The notes: generated by a model from the letters alone, not told the origin. 64,000 nt of DNA from Cellulomonas hominis (GCF_901521055.1 NZ_CABEGA010000001.1:124001-188000), one strand, 5' to 3'; positions 27,452 through 36,716 are shown, numbered from the stretch's first letter. Translations and numbers: made by a program.

Positions 27452-28125
27452 CCGGGCGCGACGGCACGGAGCGCCCGGTCGGGACCATCGGGGTGCTCGG
27501 CGCCGGACGCGTCGGCACCGCGGTCGCCCGCCAGGCGCTCCGCGGAGGCTACGACGTGCTGATCGCGGCCTCCGGCGATCCCGCCGACATCGAGCTGATC
27601 GTGGGCGTGATGGCGCCGGGAGCGCAGGCCGTCACCGCCGCCGAGGCGGCGGCCCGCAGCGACGTGGTCATCCTGTCCCTGCCGCTGCGCCGGTACCGCA
27701 CGCTCGACCCGTCCACACTGCGTGGCAAGGTCGTCGTCGACGCGATGAACTCCTGGCCCGAGACCGACGGGGACATCCCCGAGCTCGCCGACGCGCCGTC
27801 CTCCTCCGAGATGGTCCAGGCGTTCCTCACCGGCGCGCGCGTGGTCAAGACGCTCAACCACATCGGTTACCACGAGCTGGAGACCGACGGCACCCCGCCG
27901 GGCACGCCCGCGCGACGGGCGCTGGCGGTCGCCGGCGACGACCCCGCCGCCCGCGGCGTGGTCATGGGACTGATCGAGCAGATCGGCTACGACGCCGTCG
28001 ACGCCGGCCCGCTGGCCGCGGGAGCCGCCCTCGAGCCGGGCACCCCCGTGTTCGACGGCCGGCACGACGCCGCCGGCCTGCGCGCCCTGCTGACGGCTGG
28101 TCGGGCCGCGGCCACGGCGGCGTGA
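27448..28125 (+). CDS. NADPH-dependent F420 reductase-like dinucleotide-binding protein
   Basis: The 225-residue protein has the Rossmann motif TIGVLGAGRVGTAVARQAL at about residues 13-31, then SDVVILSLPLRRY, VVDAMNSWPETDG and VKTLNHIGYHEL, the pattern of F420-dependent NADP oxidoreductase (Fno)-like proteins. Start GTG at 27448 overlaps the LLM stop by 4 bases. It could recycle F420H2 for the upstream oxidoreductase, which is an inference from family and coupling. Confidence 0.87.
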   Translation: MTGRDGTERPVGTIGVLGAGRVGTAVARQALRGGYDVLIAASGDPADIELIVGVMAPGAQAVTAAEAAARSDVVILSLPLRRYRTLDPSTLRGKVVVDAMNSWPETDGDIPELADAPSSSEMVQAFLTGARVVKTLNHIGYHELETDGTPPGTPARRALAVAGDDPAARGVVMGLIEQIGYDAVDAGPLAAGAALEPGTPVFDGRHDAAGLRALLTAGRAAATAA

Positions 28126-28241
28126 CGGCGACCTCCTCGAGGAGCAGTCTCGACCCCTGCGCCCCTCGGGCCGGAGCGCGCACTCCCCCTGCGCCGCTCC
28201 GGTCCGAGGTCCCTTCGCACCCGCGCACCACGGAGGACCAG

Positions 28242-28646
28242 ATGAGACCACGCACGCTGCTGGGCGCGGTGGGAGCGGCCACGGCCGTCTCCGGCTTCGC
28301 CGCCGACTGGAACCGCACGCACCTGTTCAACCCCGCCTGGCCGCCGCACGCCAGGTTCCACGACGCCCAGACGATCACCACCGCCGCGTTCCTCGGCTCC
28401 GCCGCGGTCGCGGTGCTGCGGCACCCGGATCCGCGCGCTGCCACCGTGAGCGCCGGCCTGACCGGCGCGTTCTGGGCCTCCGTCGCCGCCAGCTTCCTGT
28501 ACCCGGGCACGGGCGGCCTGGGAGCCGAGCGGCCTGACCTGATCCCGCACGTCGGCAGGTTCCCCGTCGACGAGCGGGTCGCCGCCGGGGCGATGCTGGC
28601 GCTGACCGCTGCCGGCTGGGTCCGGGCGCGGCGCGGCCGCGGCTGA
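28242..28646 (+). CDS. Small membrane protein of a DUF6640-like family
   Basis: The 134-residue protein has four short hydrophobic helices and the striking segment DWNRTHLFNPAWPPHARFHD near residue 25, which recurs in small actinobacterial and fungal membrane proteins that I believe are grouped as DUF6640. GGAGG is seven bases before ATG 28242. Longer in-frame starts to 28122 have no such site. Probably last gene of the redox operon. Function unknown. Confidence 0.75.
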   Translation: MRPRTLLGAVGAATAVSGFAADWNRTHLFNPAWPPHARFHDAQTITTAAFLGSAAVAVLRHPDPRAATVSAGLTGAFWASVAASFLYPGTGGLGAERPDLIPHVGRFPVDERVAAGAMLALTAAGWVRARRGRG

Positions 28647-28677
28647 CCGGCGGTCGTCCGCGGGTCCCGGCGGGTGT

Positions 28678-28711
28678 CGGCCGGCCGTGGCTGCGTGCTC
28701 ACGGCCGGCCG
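28678..28711. terminator. Bidirectional terminator hairpin
   Basis: CGGCCGGCCGTG pairs with CACGGCCGGCCG across a 10-base loop, between the convergent small membrane protein gene (stop 28646) and the GH3 gene (stop 28725). Confidence 0.75.
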
Positions 28712-28724
28712 GCGCCCACGGACC

Positions 28725-30509
28725 TCAGCTGTAGCGCAGCCCGTGGCCGAACCGGAACAGCGGGTCGGCGGTGTCGAACGGCACGTCCGGCCGGCTCGCC
28801 CGGACCGCGTCCATGCTGCTCGGCAGGTCGAACGGGAGCCGTCCCTGCGGCTCGGCGGCACCGACGAGCACGTCCAGCAGCGCCGACGGGCTGGCGCCGT
28901 AGGTCGCGGTGACGGCCGCGACGTCGTGCACGAACGGGGTGAGGATCGCCGGGCGGTCCAGGAACACGTCCACGATCGTCGGAACCGCCGCCGCGACCTC
29001 CCGGACGTGCGCCACCTGGTCCTCGGAGAAATCCAGCGACCCGGAGTGGAACAGGTTCTCGAACGTCGCGCTCCGCTCCTCGTACGGGGCCTGCAGCCGC
29101 AGGATCGCCACGTCGGCCTCGTGCGGGTCCGTCACCACGACCCCGTACGCACCGGCGACCTCGGCGTCGATGCCCTCGACGTACAGCTTCAGGCCCCCGC
29201 GCAGCGGCAGCGTCGGACGGCCGTCGGCCACCGTGTTGGTCACGAGCGTCACGGACGCGCGCTGCGCCGCCTGCCCCGCAGCCACGAACTCGGCGTTGCC
29301 GACCACGCGCCGGGCCCGCTCGATGTCGACGTAGCGCTGGTCGTCGAACAGGCCGAGCACGAACTTCTCGCGCAGGACGCGGCGGGCGGACACGTCGATG
29401 CGGTCCTCGCCGAGGTCGCCGGACCGCACCAGGTCGACCAGCAGCTCGGGGCACGCCTCGCCGCCGAACTGGTCGACCCCGGCCTCGAGGACCTTGAGCA
29501 TCCGCTCGCGCGGCGTCAGGTGCTCCACCCCCCAGGCCCGGGCAGGGAACGGCTCGCCGAACACCGAGTTGTCGGTGATCAGCCCCCAGTCGGTGCAGAC
29601 GACTCCCTCGAACCCGTACCGATCCCGGAGCAGGCCGGTGATGACGCTCTTGTTGAACCCGAAGCCGACCTCCTCGTACTCGGTCCCGACCGGCATCCCG
29701 TAGTACGGCATGATCTGGCTGGTCCCGGCGGCGAACGCCGCCTCGAAGGGCTTGAGGTGGTGCTCGAACAGGCCACCGGGGTACACCTGCTCGCGACCGT
29801 GCGCGAAGTGCGCGTCCTCCCCGTCGAGCTGCGGACCGCCGCCCGGGAAGTGCTTGGTCATCGTCGCGACCGAGGCCGCGCCGAGCTGCGACCCCTGGAA
29901 GCCGCGGATGTAAGCGGCACCCAGCCGGGACGTCAGGTCGACGTCCTCCCCGAAGGTCTGCAGCTGGCGGGACCAGCGCGGCTCGGTCGCGAGGTCGATC
30001 TGCGGGTGCAGCGCGACGCGGATGCCCACGGCCGTGTACTCCTGGCGCGCGATGTCGGCGAACCGCTCGACCAGGGCCTCGTCGCCGATCGCGGCCAGCC
30101 CGAGCGGCTCGGGCCAGAGCGAGAAGGTGTCGGTCGCGACTCCCATGAGCGGGTTGTCGGTGTACGAGTGCCGGGGATCGCTGGAGATGGTGACCGGGAT
30201 GCCCAGGCGTGTCGAGGCGGCGAGCTCCTGGAGCCGGTTGTGCCACGTCGCCATGGCCTCGACGGTGGGTGCCGTGCCGAGGATGTTGAAGTGGGTCATC
30301 AGCCGGCCGGTGACGTACTCCTCGTTGCTCGGGAGGCCGAACACCGGGTCCCCGTCGCTGAGCTCGCCGTCCGGACCCATGCTGATCATGGTCTGGAACA
30401 GCAGTCCGGCCTTCTCCTCGAGGGTCATCTGCGCCAGGAGGCGCTCGACGCGCTCGTCGACGGGCAGCGCCGGGTCGAGGTGGGTGGTGTCGATGCTGGA
30501 CGTGGTCAC
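28725..30509 (-). CDS. GH3 family glycoside hydrolase
   Basis: This 594-residue GH3 enzyme has the N-terminal barrel with TLEEKAGLLFQTM, the substrate-site TKHFPGGGPQ (KH) and the nucleophile region GFEGVVCTDWG (Asp of TDW). The C-terminal domain ends with GRLPFDLP and LFRFGHGLRYS. No signal peptide, so it probably cleaves imported oligosaccharides in the cytoplasm. Start GTG at 30509 overlaps the MFS stop by four bases (GTGA), and the two genes form one operon under the tandem-TetR regulator. Specificity (beta-glucoside, xyloside or other) cannot be read with certainty. Confidence 0.92.
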   Translation of the reverse strand: MTTSSIDTTHLDPALPVDERVERLLAQMTLEEKAGLLFQTMISMGPDGELSDGDPVFGLPSNEEYVTGRLMTHFNILGTAPTVEAMATWHNRLQELAASTRLGIPVTISSDPRHSYTDNPLMGVATDTFSLWPEPLGLAAIGDEALVERFADIARQEYTAVGIRVALHPQIDLATEPRWSRQLQTFGEDVDLTSRLGAAYIRGFQGSQLGAASVATMTKHFPGGGPQLDGEDAHFAHGREQVYPGGLFEHHLKPFEAAFAAGTSQIMPYYGMPVGTEYEEVGFGFNKSVITGLLRDRYGFEGVVCTDWGLITDNSVFGEPFPARAWGVEHLTPRERMLKVLEAGVDQFGGEACPELLVDLVRSGDLGEDRIDVSARRVLREKFVLGLFDDQRYVDIERARRVVGNAEFVAAGQAAQRASVTLVTNTVADGRPTLPLRGGLKLYVEGIDAEVAGAYGVVVTDPHEADVAILRLQAPYEERSATFENLFHSGSLDFSEDQVAHVREVAAAVPTIVDVFLDRPAILTPFVHDVAAVTATYGASPSALLDVLVGAAEPQGRLPFDLPSSMDAVRASRPDVPFDTADPLFRFGHGLRYS

Positions 30510-31789
30510 TTCACTCCCTTGATGCGGTACACGAGGATGGCGCCGGCCAGAGCGACGAGGGCGCCGAACAGGTAGAACGTGGCGTAACCGCCGAGGGCCG
30601 TCGTAGCCCCGAAGGCGATGATCACGGGGGCGATCGACGGTGCGAGCGACTGCGGCAGGGCGTTGGCCATGTTGAGCACGCCGAGGTCCTTGGCGGCGTC
30701 GTCGGGGTTCGGGAGCACCTGTGTCGCCAGCGCGAGGTCCACCGACATGAACGAGCCCACACCCAGCCCGACGATCGCCTGGCCGACCACCACCGCCGTC
30801 ACGCTGGGCGCGAACGCCAGGACGACCAGGCCCACGACCATGATCAGGCCCGCGACGGCGACGAACGGGCGCCGCTTGCCGACCTTGTCCGACAGGATCC
30901 CGCCGAGCGGCCCCGAGACGGCCAGGGCACCCATGAAGGCGACGTTCGCCAGGAGGACGGCCTGGATCGCGTCCTGCTCCCCGAGGTCGAACTGCTCGGT
31001 CAGGTAGAACGGCAGGAAGGTGGCGACTCCGGCGTAGCCGAACATCACCAGGAACTTCGTCAGCCAGGTCCACCCGAAGTCGGGGTGCTTGACCGGGTTG
31101 AACACGAACGACCCGAGGAACTCCTTGACGGTGAACGCCGTTGCCGGCCGCTCCGTCAGGACCCGGTCGGGCAGCGCGCGGGCGAACACCAGGACGAGCG
31201 CGACGGCGACGACAGCCGGGACCGTGAACCGGGCGAAGTCGCCCGGCAGCACGTTGGCGACCGCAGTGCCGACGAGCATGCCGACCGGCCCTGCGAGGCC
31301 GACGATGCCGGAGACCATCCCGCGCCGAGCCGTGGGCACCTGGTCCGGGACCGTGGCGTTGGCGACAGCGAGCACGGCATTCATCGCGGCCTGAGCCACG
31401 CACCACGCGATCAGCACGAGCCACACGCTCGTCGCGACCCCGATGACCATGAACGCGAAGAGCCCGGTGAGAACCCCGCCGACCAGCCACGGGCGTCGCA
31501 TGCCCCAGCGCGACGTCGTGCGGTCGGACAGCCGTCCCGCGAGCGGGTTGGTGATCAGGGCGAACACAGCACCGACGCCAGTGACGAGCCCGAGGGCCGA
31601 GGTCGCCTGTGCCGACGTGGCGGTGATGTGCTGCAGCTTGAACGCCAGCGTCACGAGCGCCGGGGTCATGAGCGCGAGCATGATCCCGAAGTTCGCAGCG
31701 GCGAAGGTGGGCACGTAGCCGCGCGGTGCACGCGCGGCCTCACTGGACGACGGCACGGCCGTGGTCGCGGTGAGTGACGACTCTGTCAT
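30506..31789 (-). CDS. MFS sugar transporter (GPH/sucrose-like)
   Basis: The 427-residue twelve-span transporter has the loop SDRTTSRWGMRRPWLVGG, typical of the glycoside-pentoside-hexuronide and sucrose transporter groups. The second-half counterpart is SDKVGKRRPFVAVAG. It likely imports a glycoside that the coupled GH3 enzyme hydrolyses. The ATG at 31789 has GGAGCTC ahead of it. The 101-base gap to the divergent regulator contains the direct-repeat operator. Confidence 0.88.
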   Translation of the reverse strand: MTESSLTATTAVPSSSEAARAPRGYVPTFAAANFGIMLALMTPALVTLAFKLQHITATSAQATSALGLVTGVGAVFALITNPLAGRLSDRTTSRWGMRRPWLVGGVLTGLFAFMVIGVATSVWLVLIAWCVAQAAMNAVLAVANATVPDQVPTARRGMVSGIVGLAGPVGMLVGTAVANVLPGDFARFTVPAVVAVALVLVFARALPDRVLTERPATAFTVKEFLGSFVFNPVKHPDFGWTWLTKFLVMFGYAGVATFLPFYLTEQFDLGEQDAIQAVLLANVAFMGALAVSGPLGGILSDKVGKRRPFVAVAGLIMVVGLVVLAFAPSVTAVVVGQAIVGLGVGSFMSVDLALATQVLPNPDDAAKDLGVLNMANALPQSLAPSIAPVIIAFGATTALGGYATFYLFGALVALAGAILVYRIKGVK

Positions 31790-31845
31790 GGCTGAGCTCC
31801 TTGGACGGCGCCTCCGTCGGCGCGGGTGCGCCAAGTGAAACAGGT

Positions 31846-31884
31846 GGTAACTCAAAATGCAACGCCCGGTAACTCACGTAGGAT
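31846..31884. promoter_or_regulatory. Direct-repeat operator and -10 box at the tandem-TetR gene
   Basis: GGTAACTCA occurs at 31846-31854 and again at 31868-31876, 22 bp apart, two helical turns, so both lie on the same DNA face. TAGGAT (31879-31884) is a -10 box six bases before the regulator ATG, so that message can be leaderless. The direct rather than inverted arrangement suits a protein with two DNA-binding domains in one chain. Confidence 0.65.
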
Positions 31885-31890
31885 GACCGC

Positions 31891-33135
31891 ATGAGCGACG
31901 CTGCGACCGACGTCCGACCGACGAGGTCGCGCGAGGACTCGACGGCCCGCACCCGCGAGGCGATCGTCGAGGCCGCCGCCACGCTGTTCGCCGAACGCGG
32001 GTACCGCGCGGTGTCGCTGCGCGAGATCGCCGCGGCAGCCGGCATCAGCCACCCGGGCCTGCTGCGGCACTTCTCCTCCGGTGACGACCTGCTCCGCGCG
32101 GTCGTCGACCGGCTGGACGACGCCAACCGGCGCCTGCCGTCCTCCGAGGCGACGTCGCTCGACGCGTTCGTCCACGTCGCCCGCCGGAACGCCGCGACCC
32201 CGGGCTACTCCTCGCTGCTCCTCGGCCTCGTCGGCCTGGCCGTGTACCCCGACCACCCCGAGCACGCCGCGGTGGCCGCACGGTACGGGGCGGCGCGTGC
32301 GCAGTTCGCGGACGTCTTCCGTCTGCGCGCGTCCGACCTGGGCGGGGGGCTCGACCCCGTCGCCGAGGGTGTGCGCACGGCCGCGGCGTGGGACGGCCTC
32401 CAGCTGATCTCGCTCTACCTCCCTGAGATCCAGGTCCCCGACGCGCTGCGGCGACGTCTGGTCTCACTGGGCACCGGAGCGACCGCGGACCCCATGCCGC
32501 CACTCCCCCCGTCAGACCCGCGGACAGCCACGTCGCCCCGAGCGCCCGGGTACGCCAGCGGACGGGCGCGGCGCGCGCAGATCCTCGCGGCCGCCAGCGA
32601 CCAGTTCGCCAGGTCCGGCTACCACGGCGCGAGCCTGCGGGAGATCGCGGCGATGGTCGGCACGGGCGCGTCCACGCTCAAGCACCACTTCGGTGACAAG
32701 GAACGCCTGCTGGTCGCCGTGCTGGAGCGGCAGGAACAGGCCCTCGCGGAGGGTCGGGAGGGATCGAGCACCTTGTGGACCCTGCCAGCGCGGGTGGCAC
32801 GCAACCTGGAGGCGACGGCGGGCCTGATCCAGCTGCAGACCACGCTGTGCACCGAGGCCTCGGTGCCGTCCCACCCCGCCCACCCGTACTTCGCCGAGCG
32901 CTACCGCACGCTCATCGCCTCGTTCGCCGAGGACGTGGAGCATGCGCAGGCGTCGGGCACAGTCCCTCCGGACCGAGACCCCTGGTTCGAGGCGCTCTGG
33001 GTCACGGGCCTGCTCGACGGCCTCCACATGCAGTGGTTCTACGCCCCTGACGCGGTCGGTCCGGGAGCGCTCATCGCAGGACACCTCGAGCGGCTGCGGT
33101 CGTCTGCGGCCACGGCGGGCGCCGCGCCACGGTGA
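31891..33135 (+). CDS. Tandem TetR regulator with two DNA-binding domains
   Basis: The 414-residue protein contains two complete TetR units. Unit one has its HTH at about residues 20-70 (AIVEAAATLFAERGYRAVSL; ISHPGLLRHFSSGDDLL). Unit two starts near 225 (QILAAASDQFARSGYHGASL; TGASTLKHHFGDKERLL). A Pro-rich linker (PMPPLPPSDP) joins them. Normal TetR proteins have one unit of about 200 residues and dimerise. Here one chain mimics a dimer with non-identical reading heads. It is divergent from the MFS-GH3 operon, which it presumably represses until a sugar-derived signal binds. Confidence 0.9.
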   Translation: MSDAATDVRPTRSREDSTARTREAIVEAAATLFAERGYRAVSLREIAAAAGISHPGLLRHFSSGDDLLRAVVDRLDDANRRLPSSEATSLDAFVHVARRNAATPGYSSLLLGLVGLAVYPDHPEHAAVAARYGAARAQFADVFRLRASDLGGGLDPVAEGVRTAAAWDGLQLISLYLPEIQVPDALRRRLVSLGTGATADPMPPLPPSDPRTATSPRAPGYASGRARRAQILAAASDQFARSGYHGASLREIAAMVGTGASTLKHHFGDKERLLVAVLERQEQALAEGREGSSTLWTLPARVARNLEATAGLIQLQTTLCTEASVPSHPAHPYFAERYRTLIASFAEDVEHAQASGTVPPDRDPWFEALWVTGLLDGLHMQWFYAPDAVGPGALIAGHLERLRSSAATAGAAPR

Positions 33136-33154
33136 CCACTCGGACGCGCCGTGC

Positions 33155-34111
33155 TCACCCGGGCTGCGCGACCACGAGCTCCGTCCCGTCCGGCTTGTGG
33201 TCCGCGAGCGCCACGCTGCGGATCGCGGGGTCGTCGTAGGTGTTCCAGTAGTACGTCGTCGTCCGGGACGAGAACAGCCCGGTGTAGATCGTCTTCTCGA
33301 ACTCGCCCGAGCCCATCGCGGCGCAGCCGTCCACCATGGCCACCTGCTGCAGGGTGTGGAACGCGCGGCTGACGTTCTCCTCCTCGCTCGGCTTCGGCGG
33401 GTAGTGCGCGTTCACGTACGCGGCGCGGACGAACCGGGAGGGCGAGTAGTAGTCGCCGGGGATCCCGCGCATGTGCGACCCCGAGCCGAACGGGGTGAGC
33501 CGCGCCCCGCCGAGCACCGTCTCCTCGGGGAGCTCCGGCGAGGTGTTGAGGTAGTTGCGCAGGTTCTCGTGGTGCCACGAGAACCCCGGCTGGTTCGCCA
33601 GGACGTCGACGTCGTCGTCGAGCACGTGCATGCCGTCGGCCGTGTGCTCGACCACGATCGCGCGCGTCGCGTCGGCGACGATCCAGTGCAGCAGCGAGCT
33701 CGGGTACCTGTCGTCGATCGGCCGGTCGACGACCACGACGTCCGCGAGGGCCGCCTCCACCTCGTCGACGCTGCCGAACTGCGAGCACACCCAGAGCGGG
33801 AGCTCGAACGCGGCGACGTTGGTCGCGCCGTCGACCGGCCCCGCCGCGTACTGCGCGTACCCCGGGAAGTTGAGGCCCGCGACGGCGAGGCCCGCGTCGT
33901 TCCCGCAGTCGAAGTACAGCGGGGTGTCCTCCTCCACGATGCCCATGCCGATGGTCGCGTGCCGGATGCTCGGCACCGCCCCGAACGGGGACCGCGGGGC
34001 GTACCCCGTGGGCGTCACGACCACCCGCTCCCCGTAGCCGCTCGTCCAGTCGAGGTTCCGGGCGAGGTAGACGTGGCCGTCGCCGTCCGAGAACCGGATT
34101 CCCGTGCACAT
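33155..34111 (-). CDS. Choloylglycine hydrolase family (Ntn) amidase
   Basis: The 318-residue linear-amide C-N hydrolase starts MCTGIRF, so removal of Met exposes the catalytic Cys2. R18 and D21 are present in LARNLDW, and NFPGYA and the later NLRNYLN and R of MRG fit the remaining oxyanion/active-site positions known from bile salt hydrolase and penicillin V acylase. The size is normal. There is no signal peptide. In a soil-type actinomycete, hydrolysis of acyl-homoserine lactones, N-acyl amino acids or penicillin V is as plausible as bile salts. The start is fixed by the need for Cys at position 2. Confidence 0.9.
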   Translation of the reverse strand: MCTGIRFSDGDGHVYLARNLDWTSGYGERVVVTPTGYAPRSPFGAVPSIRHATIGMGIVEEDTPLYFDCGNDAGLAVAGLNFPGYAQYAAGPVDGATNVAAFELPLWVCSQFGSVDEVEAALADVVVVDRPIDDRYPSSLLHWIVADATRAIVVEHTADGMHVLDDDVDVLANQPGFSWHHENLRNYLNTSPELPEETVLGGARLTPFGSGSHMRGIPGDYYSPSRFVRAAYVNAHYPPKPSEEENVSRAFHTLQQVAMVDGCAAMGSGEFEKTIYTGLFSSRTTTYYWNTYDDPAIRSVALADHKPDGTELVVAQPG

Positions 34112-34253
34112 GGTGCTCCCCCTGTCGTCGATGACGTGGTGCGAGACCCAGGATGCGGCGGGCGCGACACCGCGGACCTCACACCGTGCGGATGAGTCAC
34201 GCTCGTCGCCGCACCGCCGCACCGCCGCGGCGTCCGGCGTGTCACACTCGGCC

Positions 34254-34697
34254 GTGCTCACATCCCACGACGCCCGCGTGCTGCTCATCGAGGACGACCC
34301 CGGCGACCGGCTGCTGGTCGAGGAGGTGTTCGACGAGCACGGCGTCTCGGGGAACCTGCGGAGCGTCGAGGACGGCGTCCAGGCGCTCGACTTCCTGCAC
34401 CGCCGCGGCGAGTTCGCCGACGCCCCGCGCCCCGACCTGATCCTGCTCGACCTGAACCTGCCGAAGGTCAACGGCCGCGAGGTCCTCGACCACGTGAAGC
34501 GTGAGCCGGGGCTCGCGTCGATCCCGGTCATCGTCCTGACCACGTCGGCCGCCGAGGAGGACGTCTTGCGGTCGTACGCGTCGCACGCCAGCGCCTACGT
34601 CACCAAGCCGCTGAACTGGGACGAGCTGAGCCACGCCGTGCGCCGGATCGGGCAGTTCTACCTCGACGTCGCCCGCCTGCCGCGGCGCACCGCGTAG
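34254..34697 (+). CDS. Single-domain response regulator (Rcp1/CheY-like)
   Basis: The 147-residue receiver domain has the acidic pair in VLLIEDDPGDRLLVEEVF, the phospho-acceptor Asp in PDLILLDLNLPKVNGREVL, Thr in VIVLTTS and Lys in YVTKPLN. There is no output domain. The D-P-G-D and N-L-P-K signatures match Rcp1-type regulators that partner phytochrome-like or hybrid kinases. No kinase is adjacent. GTG at 34254 is the first reasonable start. Upstream CCGCCGCACCG repeats are simple sequence. Confidence 0.88.
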   Translation: MLTSHDARVLLIEDDPGDRLLVEEVFDEHGVSGNLRSVEDGVQALDFLHRRGEFADAPRPDLILLDLNLPKVNGREVLDHVKREPGLASIPVIVLTTSAAEEDVLRSYASHASAYVTKPLNWDELSHAVRRIGQFYLDVARLPRRTA

Positions 34698-34740
34698 CGC
34701 GTCGCGTCCACACCGGTGCTCCGGCTCGACACGCCGGCCG

Positions 34741-36459
34741 TCACGGGCCGCCCTGGTCCGGTGTCGCGATCGTCCAGGGCATCGGCAGAGGCCACGGCCG
34801 GCGTTCCCCGACGGTCGCACGCGCGTCGGTGCCGATCTCCACGAGCTGCCAGTCCGTGATCCGGCGCGTGCGCGGGTCCCAGTGCAGGACGGTCAGCTCC
34901 GCGGTCCCCTTCAGCGGGCCGAGGCGTGAGGCGTTCTCCTGGGCGCCCGCGGTCGACCCGGAGACGTACCGGATGCCGTGGCCGACCTGCTCGGGGTCGG
35001 TCCGCGTGTGCATGTGGCCGGACACCAGGGCGGGCACGCACCCGTCCGCCATGAGCGTCGGCGCCACGCGCGGGTTGTGGAACAGCACCAGGTCGACGCC
35101 CTCGGGGTCCGCGCACGCCACCCGGCCGAGCCGCTCGCCGACGGACGCGTGCGACTCGGACTGCGTGGGCTCGGCCAGCAGGCGGTCCTGGCGCGGGTCG
35201 GGCGCGCCGAGCAGGCGCATGCCGTCGACCTCGACCACCTCCCCGTCCAGGACGAGCGCCCCGGCGTCGGCATAGGCGGCGGTCGTCTCCGGCGAGTCGT
35301 GGTTGCCCGGGGCGGTGACCAGGTCGACGCCGTCCGGCACCGCGTCGGCGAACGTGGTCGCGCAGTACCGCTCGATGCCCGATCCGTTCATGACGGTGTC
35401 CCCCGCGTCGAGCACGACCTGCGCGCCGGACAGCCGGGTCAGCGTCGTGATGATCCGCGCCATGCCGACGTTGCAGTGCAGGTCCGAGACCACCAGCACC
35501 GTGGTCTGGGTGCCGGCACGGTCCCCGGACGCGGGGTGGTCGTCGGCCCACCCGTCCCAGGCCGCGGTCAGCGACCGGTCTGCACGTGCGTAGAACTGCT
35601 GGTTCTCCCGGTAGGCCGCCACCGCCATGCCGCCGTAGGTGTCGACCAGGCCACCGAGCCTGCCGGTGATGCGGGCACCCTCGAGCGGCGTGCCGTCGAA
35701 GACCGCCGAAGCCGTCGCCCCGGCCGGGCGCGGGCGGGCGTGCGCCGTGGTGGAGACACCGGCCACGAGCAGCAGGGCCGCGGCGGCACCGGCGGCAGCC
35801 GCCCGCACCTGCGTGCGCCGCAGGACGTCCGCCAGCTCCGCGATCCGCGCCGCGCCCACCAGACGGCGGCCGGCGAACCACCCGCCGATCAGCACGACCA
35901 GCACGAGGCCGGTGCGGCGGGCCGCGTCCGCGGCCAGTGCGCGGACCGCGTCGTGCACTGCCGCCTCAGGAGCCCCGAAGAGCTGCGCGTACTCCCGCAC
36001 GTCGGCGGACAGGGCGCCGAGGGTGTCGTCGCCGGCGAGCGGTCCGGCTCCGGCCGGGATCTCCGCGACCTCGACGCGCGCGCCCAGCCCGAGCGGGAGC
36101 GGCGAGTCGACCTGCACGGTGCCGAGCGGCCCGACGTCCACGGTCACCGTGCTGTCGGCCGTCACCTCGTAGCGAGCCTCGTGCGGGCCGAAGCGACCGG
36201 GCGCGTTCGCCGTCGTCACACCGACCACGAGGGCCGCCGCGGTCGCACCGACCAGGAGCGCCACGCGCGCCGCGAACCGCGCTGACCCACGCCGTGCGAG
36301 GTGCGACGCTCCGAGGCTGCGCCACCACGCCCCGTGCACCCCCGACGCACGGGGGCGCTCCTCGCGGTCAGCCGAGCGCTCCGCCCACCGCACCGCACCG
36401 ACGGCGAGGACCACGACGACGGCTCCGAGCGCCGGCAGGAGGAGCACGGCGGCGTTCAC
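34741..36459 (-). CDS. Membrane-anchored metallophosphoesterase
   Basis: The 572-residue protein has an N-terminal span (about 4-22), a second at about 58-80 and a third near 230-280, enclosing a periplasmic-side region. The C-terminal calcineurin-type phosphoesterase domain (about 330-540) carries the metal motifs VVSDLHCNVG, LDAGDTVMNG, APGNHDSPE, LFHNPR and VSGHMHTR. It is likely to act on an envelope phosphate ester or nucleotide outside the membrane. GTG 36459 overlaps the stop of the small helical protein gene upstream by 4 bases, so translation is coupled. Confidence 0.85.
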   Translation of the reverse strand: MNAAVLLLPALGAVVVVLAVGAVRWAERSADREERPRASGVHGAWWRSLGASHLARRGSARFAARVALLVGATAAALVVGVTTANAPGRFGPHEARYEVTADSTVTVDVGPLGTVQVDSPLPLGLGARVEVAEIPAGAGPLAGDDTLGALSADVREYAQLFGAPEAAVHDAVRALAADAARRTGLVLVVLIGGWFAGRRLVGAARIAELADVLRRTQVRAAAAGAAAALLLVAGVSTTAHARPRPAGATASAVFDGTPLEGARITGRLGGLVDTYGGMAVAAYRENQQFYARADRSLTAAWDGWADDHPASGDRAGTQTTVLVVSDLHCNVGMARIITTLTRLSGAQVVLDAGDTVMNGSGIERYCATTFADAVPDGVDLVTAPGNHDSPETTAAYADAGALVLDGEVVEVDGMRLLGAPDPRQDRLLAEPTQSESHASVGERLGRVACADPEGVDLVLFHNPRVAPTLMADGCVPALVSGHMHTRTDPEQVGHGIRYVSGSTAGAQENASRLGPLKGTAELTVLHWDPRTRRITDWQLVEIGTDARATVGERRPWPLPMPWTIATPDQGGP

Positions 36460-36716
36460 GGCCGCGGCGCCGGTGCGACAGCGAGCGCCCAGACGAGGGC
36501 GGCCTGCGCCTGGGCGACCGACGCCCGCGCCGCCTGCTCGTGCTCTCGGGCCACGTGCAGCACCCGCCCGACGGCGGCCGCGTCGGTGCGGGCACGGCGG
36601 TGCGCACGGACCGCCCGCCGGAGCTCGCCGTACGCGACCATGATCGGCTCGCCCGTCCCGGCGCAGTCGGGTGCCGGCGCCGTGCCGGCGCGGTCCTGCT
36701 CGTCCTCGGTGCTCAC
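36456..36716 (-). CDS. Small helical protein A (coupled to the metallophosphoesterase)
   Basis: The 86-residue protein has a disordered N-terminus followed by a single amphipathic helical stretch (AYGELRRAVRAHRRA, then REHEQAARASVAQAQAALVW). It is clearly paralogous to the protein at 38953-39204. No family is recognised. GTG start at 36716 has GGGAGGA six bases ahead. Its stop overlaps the start of a membrane hydrolase, exactly as its paralogue's does. It may be a cytosolic partner or regulator of the hydrolase, which is inferred from coupling alone. Confidence 0.75.
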   Translation of the reverse strand: MSTEDEQDRAGTAPAPDCAGTGEPIMVAYGELRRAVRAHRRARTDAAAVGRVLHVAREHEQAARASVAQAQAALVWALAVAPAPRP

